DNA of 64,000 nucleotides from Paractinoplanes durhamensis (lineage in GTDB: Bacteria > Actinomycetota > Actinomycetes > Mycobacteriales > Micromonosporaceae), in NCBI RefSeq assembly GCF_016862175.1, contig NZ_BOML01000058.1, forward strand, positions 62,001 to 126,000, in the 5' to 3' direction. The notes below the pieces were generated by a model. The model made no database searches and was not told where the DNA came from. It worked only from the letters and a program-made list of their open reading frames with translations. The translations under genes and the position numbers were made by a program. Below are positions 51,654-60,234 of this stretch, piece by piece; within the stretch, counting starts at the first letter, position 1; each line of letters opens with the position of its first letter.

Positions 51654-51805
51654 GACTTCGGCCGCTTCATGTAGGCGACCAACTGCTCCGGGTTCGGGCC
51701 GGGCACGACCTGAACCAGCTCCCAGCCGTCCTCTCCCCAGTTGTCGAGGATCTGCTTGGTCGCGTGGACCAGCAGGGGCACGGTCACGTACTCCCACTTC
51801 TGCAT
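51650..51805 (-). CDS. DUF4177 family small protein (Rv3678A-like)
   Basis: A 51-residue protein starting MQKWEYVTVPLLVHATKQIL, with NWGEDGWELVQVVPGPN and ending AYMKRPKS. The WEY...GWELV pattern is the DUF4177 signature. The ATG at 51805 is strongly supported by family length; a 253-residue extension of this frame upstream is an artefact. The stop overlaps the RidA start. Function unknown; the order DUF4177-RidA-MBL is conserved with mycobacteria. Confidence 0.88.
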   Translation of the reverse strand: MQKWEYVTVPLLVHATKQILDNWGEDGWELVQVVPGPNPEQLVAYMKRPKS

Positions 51806-51911
51806 CGCCGGCAAACTCCCTAATCGTCGGGGTAACCGGGTCAGCTTAGGGCCCGCGCGGGGGTCCGCTTGGTTAGGCTGAGTCACACCGAGTGAGATCA
51901 CGGAGGGCGAT

Positions 51912-52802
51912 ATGACGCACGCGCAGGGCGGCTGGCCGGGACACCCGGAGCCCGCACCCGTGCCGTCGCCCGATCCGGAGCCGCCGCAGCCCATCCCGCC
52001 GGCCGATCCGATCCCGGCGCCGGAGCCCCCGCACGCCTGGGCCCCGTACTCAGGCTCGGACTTCATCGATGCTCCGCCCGATCCGGCGGCGATGTCCTGG
52101 CCGCCGCCGGGCACATACCCGGACGAGGCGCCGACCGACACCTCCATGCCGGTCGTCCCGGCCGACCACACCCAGGTGATTCCGGCGGTCGCGCCGTGGC
52201 ACGCCCAGCACGAGGCGCCCGGCCAGTGGCACACCCAGCCACCCGAGCACCCGGCCTGGGAGCACCACCAGCCCGCCGCGCCGGAGCCCGAGCCGATCTG
52301 GTCCGGCCCGCAGCAGCCCTGGCAGATGCCGCCCACCCCGGTCGTGGCCGGCGGTAGGAAGGGAAAGCGCGGCGCGGTCTGGGTGTCGCTCGCGCTCGCC
52401 GCCACCGTCATGCTCTGCGCCGGCGGCGCGGTCTCCGCCTACTTCCTGCTGCGCGACGCCGACAACCCCGGCGCGGCCGACCCGGCCACCGCGGTCAGCC
52501 GCTTCCTCACCGCCGTCTACACCCAGCAGGACGCGGCCGCCGCCGACGACCTGGTCTGCCGGGAGGCCCGCGACAAGACCAAGCTCACCGACCGGGTGGC
52601 CGAGATCCGCAGCTATTCGGACGGGTACCAGGACCCGGTCTACCGGTGGGAGGACCCGACCGTGGCCAGCTCCGGCGAGGACCGTGCGGTGGTGTCGGTG
52701 CAGCTCACGCTCACCACCGCCGACGAGAAGACGGCCAAGCAGGATCTCGAGTTCACGGTGATCCGCAAGACGGGCTGGCTGGTCTGCGAAGTAGCCGGCT
52801 GA
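51912..52802 (+). CDS. Pro-rich bitopic membrane protein with DUF4878/Rv0361-like outer domain
   Basis: A 296-residue protein with a cytoplasmic Pro/Trp/His-rich region of about 150 residues, one transmembrane helix (WVSLALAATVMLCAGGAVSA), and an extracytoplasmic domain beginning AVSRFLTAVYTQQDAAAAD and ending KTGWLVCEVAG, with two Cys. Same plan as the gene at 14755, so a likely paralogue. It stands between DUF4177 and the ArsA-like pair, a position without a mycobacterial counterpart. The ATG at 51912 follows GGAGGG. Confidence 0.75.
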   Translation: MTHAQGGWPGHPEPAPVPSPDPEPPQPIPPADPIPAPEPPHAWAPYSGSDFIDAPPDPAAMSWPPPGTYPDEAPTDTSMPVVPADHTQVIPAVAPWHAQHEAPGQWHTQPPEHPAWEHHQPAAPEPEPIWSGPQQPWQMPPTPVVAGGRKGKRGAVWVSLALAATVMLCAGGAVSAYFLLRDADNPGAADPATAVSRFLTAVYTQQDAAAADDLVCREARDKTKLTDRVAEIRSYSDGYQDPVYRWEDPTVASSGEDRAVVSVQLTLTTADEKTAKQDLEFTVIRKTGWLVCEVAG

Positions 52803-52825
52803 TCGACCGTCGTACCGTGGGTGTC

Positions 52826-53782
52826 ATGGGTGAGCACGTCAACAGCAGATGGCCGGCACGGCTGCATGTCGTCACCGGCAAGGGCGGCACCGGCAAGACC
52901 ACGGTGGCCGCCGCGCTGGCGCTCGGCCTCGCCGCGAGCGGGCGCCACACCCTGCTGGTCGAGGTCGAGGGACGGCAGGGCATCGCCCAGCTCTTCGAGG
53001 TCGAGCCGCTGCCCTACAAGGAGCTCCGGATCGCCCAGGTGCCCGGCGGCGGTGACGTGCGCGCGCTCGCCGTCGACCCGGAAGAGGCCCTCCTGGAATA
53101 CCTGGACATGTTCTACCACCTGGGCGCGGCCGGCCGGGCGCTGCGCAAGGTGGGCGCCATCGACTTCGCCACCACCATCGCCCCCGGCCTGCGCGACGTG
53201 CTGCTCACCGGCAAGGTGAAGGAGGCGACCACCCGCTCGCAGGACGGCAGGCGGATCTACGACGCCGTGGTGCTGGACGCCCCGCCCACCGGCCGGATCG
53301 GCCGGTTCCTCAACGTCACCGCCGAGACGGCGAAGCTGGCCAAGATGGGCCCGATCAAGACGCAGAGCGACGGGGTGGCCTCGCTGCTGCGCTCGCCGAT
53401 CACCTCGGTGCACGTGGTCACCCTGCTCGAGGAGATGCCGGTGCAGGAGACCCTGGACGCGATCGCCGAGCTCCAGGCGCTGAACATCTCGGTCGGCCGG
53501 ATCATCGTGAACAATGCGCGCCCGGCGCTGCTCACCGCGGGCAAGGTGACCAAGGCCGAGCTCAAGCGCGGCCTGGCCGAAGCCGGGTTGCCGACCGACG
53601 CGGCCACGGTCAACGGCCTGGCCACCGAGGCGAAGGCCTACCTGACCCGGCGTGACCTGGAGGAATCGCTGCGCGCCGAGCTGGCCGAGGCCGGTCGGCC
53701 GGTGGTCGAGCTGCCGCTGCTCCCGGCCGGCATCGACCGCGCCGGGCTCGACGAGCTGGCCGCGTTGCTCATGCAGGCGTGA
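52826..53782 (+). CDS. ArsA/Get3-like ATPase (first of pair, Rv3679-like)
   Basis: A 318-residue P-loop ATPase of the ArsA family: VVTGKGGTGKTTVAAALALG (deviant Walker A with the signature Lys) at about residues 14-33, LLVEVEGRQG, and VLDAPPTGRIGRFLN (switch II region). The family handles arsenite or tail-anchored proteins elsewhere, but no arsenic genes are near. In mycobacteria the Rv3679-Rv3680 pair forms a complex linked to envelope robustness. ATG chosen at 52826. It is 45 bases upstream of its paralogue and surely co-transcribed. Confidence 0.9.
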   Translation: MGEHVNSRWPARLHVVTGKGGTGKTTVAAALALGLAASGRHTLLVEVEGRQGIAQLFEVEPLPYKELRIAQVPGGGDVRALAVDPEEALLEYLDMFYHLGAAGRALRKVGAIDFATTIAPGLRDVLLTGKVKEATTRSQDGRRIYDAVVLDAPPTGRIGRFLNVTAETAKLAKMGPIKTQSDGVASLLRSPITSVHVVTLLEEMPVQETLDAIAELQALNISVGRIIVNNARPALLTAGKVTKAELKRGLAEAGLPTDAATVNGLATEAKAYLTRRDLEESLRAELAEAGRPVVELPLLPAGIDRAGLDELAALLMQA

Positions 53783-53827
53783 CCCGATCTACAGGCCGCG
53801 GCGGTTACGCCTCAGTACGCTCGAAGG

Positions 53828-54967
53828 GTGCCCCTAACGCAAGACACCCCCCGCCTCGACGTGGACGGTCTGCTCGCTGACCCGTCCACCCGGATCATCG
53901 TGTGCTGCGGCGCCGGTGGGGTCGGCAAGACGACCACCGCGGCCGCGCTCGGCCTGCGCTCGGCCGAGGTGCACGGGCGCCGCACGGTGGTGCTGACCAT
54001 CGACCCGGCCCGCCGGCTCGCCCAGTCGATGGGGCTCAGCGAGCTGGACAACACTCCCCGCCAGGTCAAGGGCATCGACGTGGCGAGCGGCGGCGAGCTG
54101 CACGCGATGATGCTCGACATGAAGCGCACCTTCGACGAGGTGGTGCAGCAGCACACCACGCCGCAGCGTGCCGCCGAGATCTTCGCGAACCCGTTCTACC
54201 AGGCCATGAGCTCGACCTTCGCCGGCACCCAGGAGTACATGGCGATGGAGAAGCTGGGCCAGCTCCGGGCCACCGACGAGTGGGACCTGATCGTGGTGGA
54301 CACCCCGCCGTCCCGGTCGGCGCTCGACTTCCTGGACGCTCCGGCCCGGCTGTCCCGCTTCCTCGACGGCCGGATGCTGCGCATGCTGCTCGCCCCGTCG
54401 CGCGCCGGAAAGAGCATGTTCAGCCTGGTCACCGCGTCGTTCGGGCTGTTCTCCCGGGCGGTGCAGAAGATCCTGGGCGCGCAGCTGCTGACCGATCTGT
54501 CGGGTTTCGTGGCGGCGCTCGACTCGATGTTCGGCGGTTTCCGGCACCGGGCCGACGAGACGTACCGGATCCTGCAGGACCCGCAGACCTCGTTCCTGCT
54601 GGTGGCGGCCCCGGAGCGGGATGCCGTCCGGGAGGCCGCGTATTTCGCGGAGCGCCTGGTGGCCGAGCGGATGCCGCTGGCCGGCCTGGTCCTCAACCGG
54701 ATGCACGACTCGGCGGCCGGTTCGCTGTCCGCGGAGGAGAGCGAGGTCGCCGCGGACGCCTTGACGGCGGCCGGCGACCAGGCGATCACGGCGGATGCGC
54801 TGCGTGTGCACGCCGCGCTGGTGCGGCAGACCGAGCGGGAGGCACGCGTGGCCAGGGACTTCACCGACGCGTTCCCCGCGGTCGCATCGGTGGCGGTGAC
54901 GGCGCAGCCCGCCGACGTTCACGATGTCGACGGGCTACGGACGATCGGCGCGTTGCTTGCCGGTTGA
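53828..54967 (+). CDS. ArsA/Get3-like ATPase (second of pair, Rv3680-like)
   Basis: A 379-residue partner of the preceding ATPase. It has VCCGAGGVGKTTTAAALG (Walker A), VVLTIDPARRLAQSMGL, IVVDTPPSRSALDFLD (switch II) and a helical C-terminal part with LAGLVLNRMHD. The DPARRLA motif is typical of ArsA proteins. GTG start at 53828. It ends two bases before the convergent whiB4-like gene. The two ATPases are different enough to act as a heterodimer, as reported for the mycobacterial pair. Confidence 0.9.
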   Translation: MPLTQDTPRLDVDGLLADPSTRIIVCCGAGGVGKTTTAAALGLRSAEVHGRRTVVLTIDPARRLAQSMGLSELDNTPRQVKGIDVASGGELHAMMLDMKRTFDEVVQQHTTPQRAAEIFANPFYQAMSSTFAGTQEYMAMEKLGQLRATDEWDLIVVDTPPSRSALDFLDAPARLSRFLDGRMLRMLLAPSRAGKSMFSLVTASFGLFSRAVQKILGAQLLTDLSGFVAALDSMFGGFRHRADETYRILQDPQTSFLLVAAPERDAVREAAYFAERLVAERMPLAGLVLNRMHDSAAGSLSAEESEVAADALTAAGDQAITADALRVHAALVRQTEREARVARDFTDAFPAVASVAVTAQPADVHDVDGLRTIGALLAG

Positions 54968-54969
54968 GC

Positions 54970-55272
54970 TCAGCGGGTCGGGACGAGCACCTTGTCGGCG
55001 TTCTTCTCCCGCAGGGCGGCCTCGAACATCTTCCGCCAGCTCGCCACGTGCGGGTGGCGGCGCAGCAGTGCTCGCCGCTCCCGTTCGGTCATACCGCCCC
55101 AGACGCCGAACTCGATCCGGTTGTCCAGGGCATCGGCGAGGCACTCGTAGCGGACCGGGCAGCTGCGGCAAATCCTCTTCGCCACGTTCTGCTCGGCGCC
55201 CTGCACGAACAGCGCGTCAGGGTCGCCACTCTGACATGCCGCCATGCTCGGCCAGTCGCTGATCATCCCCAT
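54970..55272 (-). CDS. whiB4: WhiB-family iron-sulfur regulator (WhiB4-like)
   Basis: A 100-residue Wbl protein. Four Cys bind a redox-sensitive 4Fe-4S cluster: one in SMAACQSGD and three in ICRSCPVRYECLADA. The turn GVWGGMTERERRALLRR is the family signature before the basic DNA-binding tail. The sequence around CPVRYEC and the neighbours (ArsA pair, ponA2) match whiB4 (Rv3681c), an oxidative-stress regulator in mycobacteria; the symbol rests on this synteny. It is transcribed opposite to both neighbours and diverges from ponA2 across about 300 bases without another gene. Confidence 0.9.
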   Translation of the reverse strand: MGMISDWPSMAACQSGDPDALFVQGAEQNVAKRICRSCPVRYECLADALDNRIEFGVWGGMTERERRALLRRHPHVASWRKMFEAALREKNADKVLVPTR

Positions 55273-55576
55273 CTGTACACGTCCCCCCTTGCGTTCACCC
55301 CCTGACGTCGGCGTGCTTATGTCCCCCCAAGCAGCGCAGACGTCGTGCGATAGCTCGCCGGACCATCATGCTCTGTAGTCAGTCGATTACGCAACGTTGT
55401 CCCTCAAATACGTACAGGCCGGGCCTACCGGTCTTACCTGGCCTTCTGCGCAAAGACGGCGGCGGAGATCTCCCGAAACACCGGCCCGAACCGGCCCTGA
55501 CGAGGCACAATCTTTCTGGGCGAAGCATGAGGTTCTCGAAGGGCGACCCCGTGCCGCCTTCGCGTACCCTGCTCAG

Positions 55577-58006
55577 GTGACCTCCTGGATGCGCAGACGC
55601 GATCACAACATCTTCGCTAACGCGACGTCGTTGCTGATCTGCGGTTTACTCGCCGGCGTCGTTGTTGCGGCCGCCGCCTTCCCGGCCGCCGCCATGTCCG
55701 GCCTGGCCGCCAAGGCCGGCGGACAGACGTTCTCGAGCCTGCCCAGTGAGCTCAAAGACTTCAGCTCCCCGCAGATCACCCGCATCTATGCGTCCGACAA
55801 CAAGACGCAGATCGCGCAGTTCTACGACGAGTTCCGCAGCGACGTCCCGCTGAAGGACATGTCGAAGTACATGCCCGCGGCGATCATCGCGGCCGAGGAC
55901 CGGGAGTTCTACCACCACAACGGCGTCGACCTCAAAGGCGTCGCCCGCGCGATGGTCAGCAACAACAACGGCAAGTCCAAGCAGGGCGCCTCGACGATCA
56001 CCATGCAGTGGGTACGGATGTCGCTGGCCTACTCGGCGACCAACCCGCAGGAGGTCGTCGACGCCACCAAGGACACGCCCAAACGCAAGATCACCGAGAT
56101 GAAGTACGCGATCCAGGTGGAGAAGGAGCTCTCGAAGGACCAGATCGTCGAGCGCTACCTGAACATCGCGCCCTTCGGCAACCAGGCGTACGGCGTCTTC
56201 GCGGCCAGCCAGATCTACTTCAACAAGAAGCCCAAGGACCTCACGATCGGCCAGGCGTCCATGCTCGCCGGCATGGTCAAGGCGCCGACCAGCTTCAACC
56301 CGACCAGCACCGAGGGTTACGACCAGATCCTCCAGCGCCGCAACAACTACGTCATCCCCGGCATGGTCGAGATGGGCGTCATCACCCAGGCCGAGGCCGA
56401 CAAGGCGATGAAGGAACCCATCCCGCGCCAGGTCAAGCCGATCGGCAACGGCTGCGTGTCGGTCGCCAAGAACGCCTGGGGCTTCTTCTGCGACTACTTC
56501 TACCGCTGGTGGATGGGGCGCGAGGAGTTCGGCGAGACGGCGTACGACCGGGAGCGTCGCCTCAAGAGCGGCGGCTACCGCATCACCACGACGATGGACA
56601 TCAAAGCCCAGGACGCGGCCCGTAAGAACATCAACGACAAGATCTCGGACAAGGACAAGAACGCGCTGCTGGTCGCCGCGGTCGAGCCGGGCGACGGCAA
56701 GGTCCGCGCGCTGGCCGCCAACCGCCGCTACAAGCTGGACGACTCGGCCAACCCGCAGAACAAGCTCTCCTCCGACCCGAAAAAGGCGAAGAAGGGCGTC
56801 CGCGGCACCTACCCGAACACGACGAACCCGTTGCTCAGCGGCGGCGGCGACATCACCGGCTACCAGGCCGGCTCGGTGTTCAAGATGTTCACCATGGTGG
56901 CCGCGCTGGAAAAGGGCTACCCGCTGGGCTACACGATCAATGCCCCGGTCCGCTACAAATCGGGCTACATCATCAACTCCAGCAACCCGTCCGCCTGCCC
57001 CGGCACGCACTTCTGGTGTCCGGGCAACGCGGGCGAGGGCGAGGCCGGCGTCTACAACATGTGGACCGGCTTCGGTAACTCGGTGAACACGTACTTCGTG
57101 CCCCTGCAGGAGCGGGTCGGCGCGGAGAACGTGGTGGCCGTGGCCAAGCGCTTCGGCGTGCAGTTCCGCGTCTCGTACCCGGATGCCACGTTCGCCAACG
57201 ACCCGGTCTCGGCCAACCAGTGGGGCGCCTTCACCCTGGGCGTCTCGGCGTCAACCCCGCTGGACATGGCCAACGCGTACGCAACGCTGGCCGGCGACGG
57301 CATGTACTGCGAGCCCACCCCGATCGAGCAGATCGCCACCCAGGAGGGCGAGAAGCTGGACATCGGAAAGTCGCACTGCATCCGGGCAACAAGCAAGGAC
57401 GTGGCCCGAGCCGCCTTGGACGCGGCCCGCTGCCCGGTAGGCGACTCGGCCCAGCTGGGCCAGTGCCACGGCACGACGGCCGGCCAGACGCACGGCGAGG
57501 TGAAGCACCCGGTGTTCGGCAAGACCGGCACCACCGACAACGACAAGACGGCGGCGCTGATCGCCGGCACCACGTCGCTGGTGGTAGCGGGCTACTTGGT
57601 AAACCCCGACTACCAGGACCACTCCGACCGCATGTCCCACGGCATCGTGAACCCCGCGGTCTGGAACACGCTGGGCGACTTCATGGACGGCAAGCCGAAG
57701 GTCCAGTTCAAGACGCCGGAAAACAAGAAGATCGCGGTAGGCGACCAGCGCTCGATCCCCGACGTAACCTGCGACTCGATCGACAGCGCCCGAAACCGCT
57801 TAGAGGGCGCCGGCTTCGAGGTGTCCGTAGGCGGCGAGGTCGATTCATCCTGCCCCGCCGGCACCGCGGCAGGCACCGACCCGAGCGGCCGCACCATCAA
57901 GGGCGGCGTGGTCATCATCCAGAAGAGCAACGGAAAGCAGAACCAGCCCCCACAGCCGGGCCAGCCAGGCCAGCCAACCGTCACCCCAACAAGACCAAGA
58001 CGCTGA
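55577..58006 (+). CDS. ponA2: Bifunctional class A penicillin-binding protein with PASTA domain (PonA2-like)
   Basis: Polymerises and cross-links peptidoglycan. The 809-residue protein has an N-terminal membrane anchor (about residues 15-40) and a GT51 transglycosylase domain with AAEDREFYHHNGVD (catalytic Glu), GASTITMQ and YLNIAPFGNQAYG. The transpeptidase domain has AGSVFKMF (active Ser and Lys), SVN and FGKTGTTDN. A PASTA domain, IPDVTCDSIDSARNRLEGAG, and a Pro/Gln-rich tail follow. The GTG at 55577 is chosen; an ATG four codons later is possible, and the longer frame from 55397 is not family-like. Matches Rv3682 in position. Confidence 0.94.
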   Translation: MTSWMRRRDHNIFANATSLLICGLLAGVVVAAAAFPAAAMSGLAAKAGGQTFSSLPSELKDFSSPQITRIYASDNKTQIAQFYDEFRSDVPLKDMSKYMPAAIIAAEDREFYHHNGVDLKGVARAMVSNNNGKSKQGASTITMQWVRMSLAYSATNPQEVVDATKDTPKRKITEMKYAIQVEKELSKDQIVERYLNIAPFGNQAYGVFAASQIYFNKKPKDLTIGQASMLAGMVKAPTSFNPTSTEGYDQILQRRNNYVIPGMVEMGVITQAEADKAMKEPIPRQVKPIGNGCVSVAKNAWGFFCDYFYRWWMGREEFGETAYDRERRLKSGGYRITTTMDIKAQDAARKNINDKISDKDKNALLVAAVEPGDGKVRALAANRRYKLDDSANPQNKLSSDPKKAKKGVRGTYPNTTNPLLSGGGDITGYQAGSVFKMFTMVAALEKGYPLGYTINAPVRYKSGYIINSSNPSACPGTHFWCPGNAGEGEAGVYNMWTGFGNSVNTYFVPLQERVGAENVVAVAKRFGVQFRVSYPDATFANDPVSANQWGAFTLGVSASTPLDMANAYATLAGDGMYCEPTPIEQIATQEGEKLDIGKSHCIRATSKDVARAALDAARCPVGDSAQLGQCHGTTAGQTHGEVKHPVFGKTGTTDNDKTAALIAGTTSLVVAGYLVNPDYQDHSDRMSHGIVNPAVWNTLGDFMDGKPKVQFKTPENKKIAVGDQRSIPDVTCDSIDSARNRLEGAGFEVSVGGEVDSSCPAGTAAGTDPSGRTIKGGVVIIQKSNGKQNQPPQPGQPGQPTVTPTRPRR

Positions 58007-58015
58007 CCGACGCAT

Positions 58016-58050
58016 AAGAAGGGCGGGGCCGCTGCGGCCCCGCCCTTCTT
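58016..58050 (+). terminator. Intrinsic terminator after ponA2
   Basis: Perfect 16-base arms AAGAAGGGCGGGGCCG and CGGCCCCGCCCTTCTT around the loop CTG, nine bases after the stop codon and followed by GTGGT. A very stable hairpin. Confidence 0.85.
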
Positions 58051-58083
58051 GTGGTCTCCACGATGCGGCCCCAAGTTGCCTAC

Positions 58084-59178
58084 CACGGCCGTTTCAACAT
58101 CATCCGGTGAGTCCGAGGATGGTGAATGGCCTGGTCATGTTGCGGTTGGCCCAGCGGGTGGCTTCGGTGATGTCGGTGCGGCCGGCCAGGCGTAGGGCGT
58201 TGATCGCGAGGTTTCTGAGGGAGGCCAGTACGCGTGGTCCCGAGCGGGTGCGGATTCGGGAGTTGTCCTCGCGGTAGCAGGTATCGCGGATGAAGTGCAG
58301 GGTTTCGATGGACCACTGGCCACGGTTGAACGCGGCGATCTCGGCAGGTCCGGCGGCCTCGGCAGGGTGGCTGGTGACGCCCAGTTGCGCCGCGGCGGAT
58401 TGCTTGCCGTCGCTGGCGGTGACGTAGCGTTCGATCAGCCAGACCTGGTTGACGTGCGGGAACGGTAGGCCGGGTGGTGCGGGAAGGACTCGGATGGTGC
58501 GGCGGGTGCTGCGGCCGTGGCCGGTCTGGGTGCTCTCGTGACCGATCGGGGTGGTAGCCCAGGGCAGGGCGTCGAAGGCGTTGAACAGGGCTGCCCGGTT
58601 CTCTTTGACCGGCAGCACGAAGTGGCCGCCTTGCTGGTGGATGAGGTCGGCGGTGGCTTTGACGGTGTGCAGGGCGTCGGCGGTGACGGTCGCCTCACGC
58701 AGATCGAGGGTTTCCAGCAGAGCGCGGGCGGTTTCTGGTTCGCGGGTCTTGGCGCCGTCGGTCGGCGCCTGGGCGATGATCACGGCGGCCGGGTCCGGGC
58801 CGGGCGTACCGGCCAGGGCGGACAGCAGATGCAGTTGCTCGCCGTCGGCGTCTATGGCACCGCGGACGGTCTTGCCGTCCAGGCGCACCTGTGTCGGTGT
58901 ATCACTGCTGGTGGGAGTCTGTTCGCTGGTGCTGGTGCGCTGGGCGGTGGTCCACTCGGAGATCACCACGTCCAGGACGTCGCCGTCGGTGTCGGTGCAG
59001 ACCCGCCACAGCGTCGAACGTGACGGCCGCCCGGCGGGCCGGGCCTCGACTCGCCGGTACAGGCTGTTGAGGATGTCGGCGGGGACGTCGGCGACCCAGC
59101 CGCTGATCGCGGTGTATCCCTTCCACGCCGACGCGGGCATCGTCACTCACCGCCACTATCGATCATGAAACGGCCGTG
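58084..59178. mobile_element. ISAs1-family insertion sequence with terminal inverted repeats and target duplication
   Basis: The element is bounded by perfect 13-base inverted repeats, CACGGCCGTTTCA (58084-58096) and TGAAACGGCCGTG (59166-59178). These are directly flanked by a perfect 10-base direct repeat, AGTTGCCTAC (58074-58083 and 59179-59188), a target-site duplication. The total is 1095 bases and carries one transposase gene. Undecayed repeats imply a recent insertion. It landed between the ponA2 terminator and the stop codon of the next gene, which survives because the duplicated target contains that TAG. Confidence 0.9.
58100..59146 (-). CDS. ISAs1 family transposase, N-terminally short
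   Basis: A 348-residue DDE transposase. The catalytic residues are visible in VRLDGKTVRGAID, TVTADALHTVKATADLI with GGHFVLPVKENRA, and WSIETLHFIRDT. The ISAs1 N-terminal domain normally starts some 40 residues further upstream, before an ARSYAAI-type motif. Here the frame begins at WKGYTAISGWVADVP and the terminal repeat lies only about 20 bases before the start codon. The element therefore seems to have lost the 5' end of its gene while keeping its terminus. GTG at 59146 or ATG at 59140. Activity is uncertain. Confidence 0.88.
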   Translation of the reverse strand: MTMPASAWKGYTAISGWVADVPADILNSLYRRVEARPAGRPSRSTLWRVCTDTDGDVLDVVISEWTTAQRTSTSEQTPTSSDTPTQVRLDGKTVRGAIDADGEQLHLLSALAGTPGPDPAAVIIAQAPTDGAKTREPETARALLETLDLREATVTADALHTVKATADLIHQQGGHFVLPVKENRAALFNAFDALPWATTPIGHESTQTGHGRSTRRTIRVLPAPPGLPFPHVNQVWLIERYVTASDGKQSAAAQLGVTSHPAEAAGPAEIAAFNRGQWSIETLHFIRDTCYREDNSRIRTRSGPRVLASLRNLAINALRLAGRTDITEATRWANRNMTRPFTILGLTG

Positions 59179-59184
59179 AGTTGC

Positions 59185-59805
59185 CTACCAGCCCTTGGGG
59201 AGGAGTTCGTGCAGCGCCGCGGCCGTACCCAAAGCCGTGAAAGTGCCGACGAGCAAAGCAATTGTGGGGCCGCTGGACCAGCCGATTGCGGTCGCCACGG
59301 CACCACCGATAAGCGTCACGAACAGTATTAACTCGTTGCGTGTGATGATGCCTCCAGCCTGACCGGCCGCGGGGCTATCCAAAGGCGAGCTGCCGGCCGC
59401 TGCAACGAAACGAGTCTTGAGATGGACGCGCTCCGCGATCCCGCCCTCCATCTCCAGCTCTATCTCAACCACCGTGCCTCCGCGACGCCACTCTTGGTCC
59501 GCACACAGTCGCTGGTGACCGGCCGCGGAAGTCGTGACGCTCAGGCCGGCGGGAGAGGACTGAGTTCCTGCGGCGATCCAGGGTTTGTCGACGGGATCTG
59601 TCTTGGCGTCAACACGAGGATCTGAATCGGCCGGGCGATCTCCCTCAGCCGGCAGAATTTTGGTGTCGGATCTCCTCACTCGAGTCAGAGACCGACGCGG
59701 AACGGAAGCGAGAAGCGCACCCGCCGCAAGGATTGTTCGAGTCGTAGCGAGTACTTGACTGTCTTTGGCCTGTTCAGACTGCTCTTGCGTCGCTACGTTT
59801 GACAT
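59185..59805 (-). CDS. Hypothetical membrane protein next to XRE regulator
   Basis: A 206-residue protein. A polar N-terminus (SNVATQEQSEQAKDSQ) is followed by a short hydrophobic stretch near residue 25. An Arg-rich, acidic soluble middle contains IELEMEGGIAERVHLKTRF. Two hydrophobic helices lie at about residues 150-170 and 175-198, and it ends HELLPKGW. The ATG at 59805 follows AAGGA; a 54-residue longer frame is less likely. Divergent from the XRE gene. The stop lies in the IS target duplication. No family recognised. Codon use is less GC-biased than in the backbone, like the XRE gene, suggesting joint acquisition. Confidence 0.6.
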   Translation of the reverse strand: MSNVATQEQSEQAKDSQVLATTRTILAAGALLASVPRRSLTRVRRSDTKILPAEGDRPADSDPRVDAKTDPVDKPWIAAGTQSSPAGLSVTTSAAGHQRLCADQEWRRGGTVVEIELEMEGGIAERVHLKTRFVAAAGSSPLDSPAAGQAGGIITRNELILFVTLIGGAVATAIGWSSGPTIALLVGTFTALGTAAALHELLPKGW

Positions 59806-60094
59806 GTCGGAATCCTTATTCTGGTTCACAGCGGATGGGGACGAATCGACACGAGGCGGTCCGCTGGCAGGCGGACCGCCTCCATTGCCGGTACCGAAGC
59901 CCGGCGTTCTTGGCGGGCGCGCGTAGCGCGTGTTCGAGGTCGGCGACTCAGGCGATCGGCCCGCCAAGATTTTGTTCTCGGTCTTGGCGAGTGTTCACTC
60001 TCGTCTCCAGTAGGGCGCTAGGCTAGATCCACTCGTTGGACCACAAAAGGAGACTCCGTGTAACTACGCGTAGCCTAATCATGACTGATCGTTT

Positions 60095-60152
60095 TGGCAA
60101 TTGCCAGAGTCGGTTGCCACATGGTCTTGCCAAAGGCATTTGCCACGTGGCA
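60095..60152. promoter_or_regulatory. Array of GCCA-type palindromes upstream of the XRE regulator gene
   Basis: Four related sites lie within 58 bases: the perfect palindromes TGGCAATTGCCA (60095-60106) and TGCCACGTGGCA (60141-60152), the half-palindrome TTGCCACATGG (60114-60124), and TGCCAAAGGCA (60128-60138). Spacing is roughly one to two helical turns. The array lies between the divergent membrane-protein gene and the XRE gene, so it is a plausible autoregulatory operator set. Confidence 0.55.
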
Positions 60153-60234
60153 TCTAGACAGCTAGCATGTGGCTTGCGGCATGCTGACACCTAGCCGTGG
60201 CCATCGTCGGTCGCTGAGCCAGGAGGTTGCGATC

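Noticed and set aside
55273..55576. Riboswitch or small RNA between whiB4-like and ponA2-like genes
   Set aside because: No known riboswitch core or strong stem-loop with terminator could be drawn; probably only two divergent promoters.
59806..59967. 54-residue N-terminal extension of the membrane protein at 59185
   Set aside because: Pro/Gly/Arg-rich, no ribosome binding site, and it would extend over the probable promoter; AAGGA before the ATG at 59805 is better.
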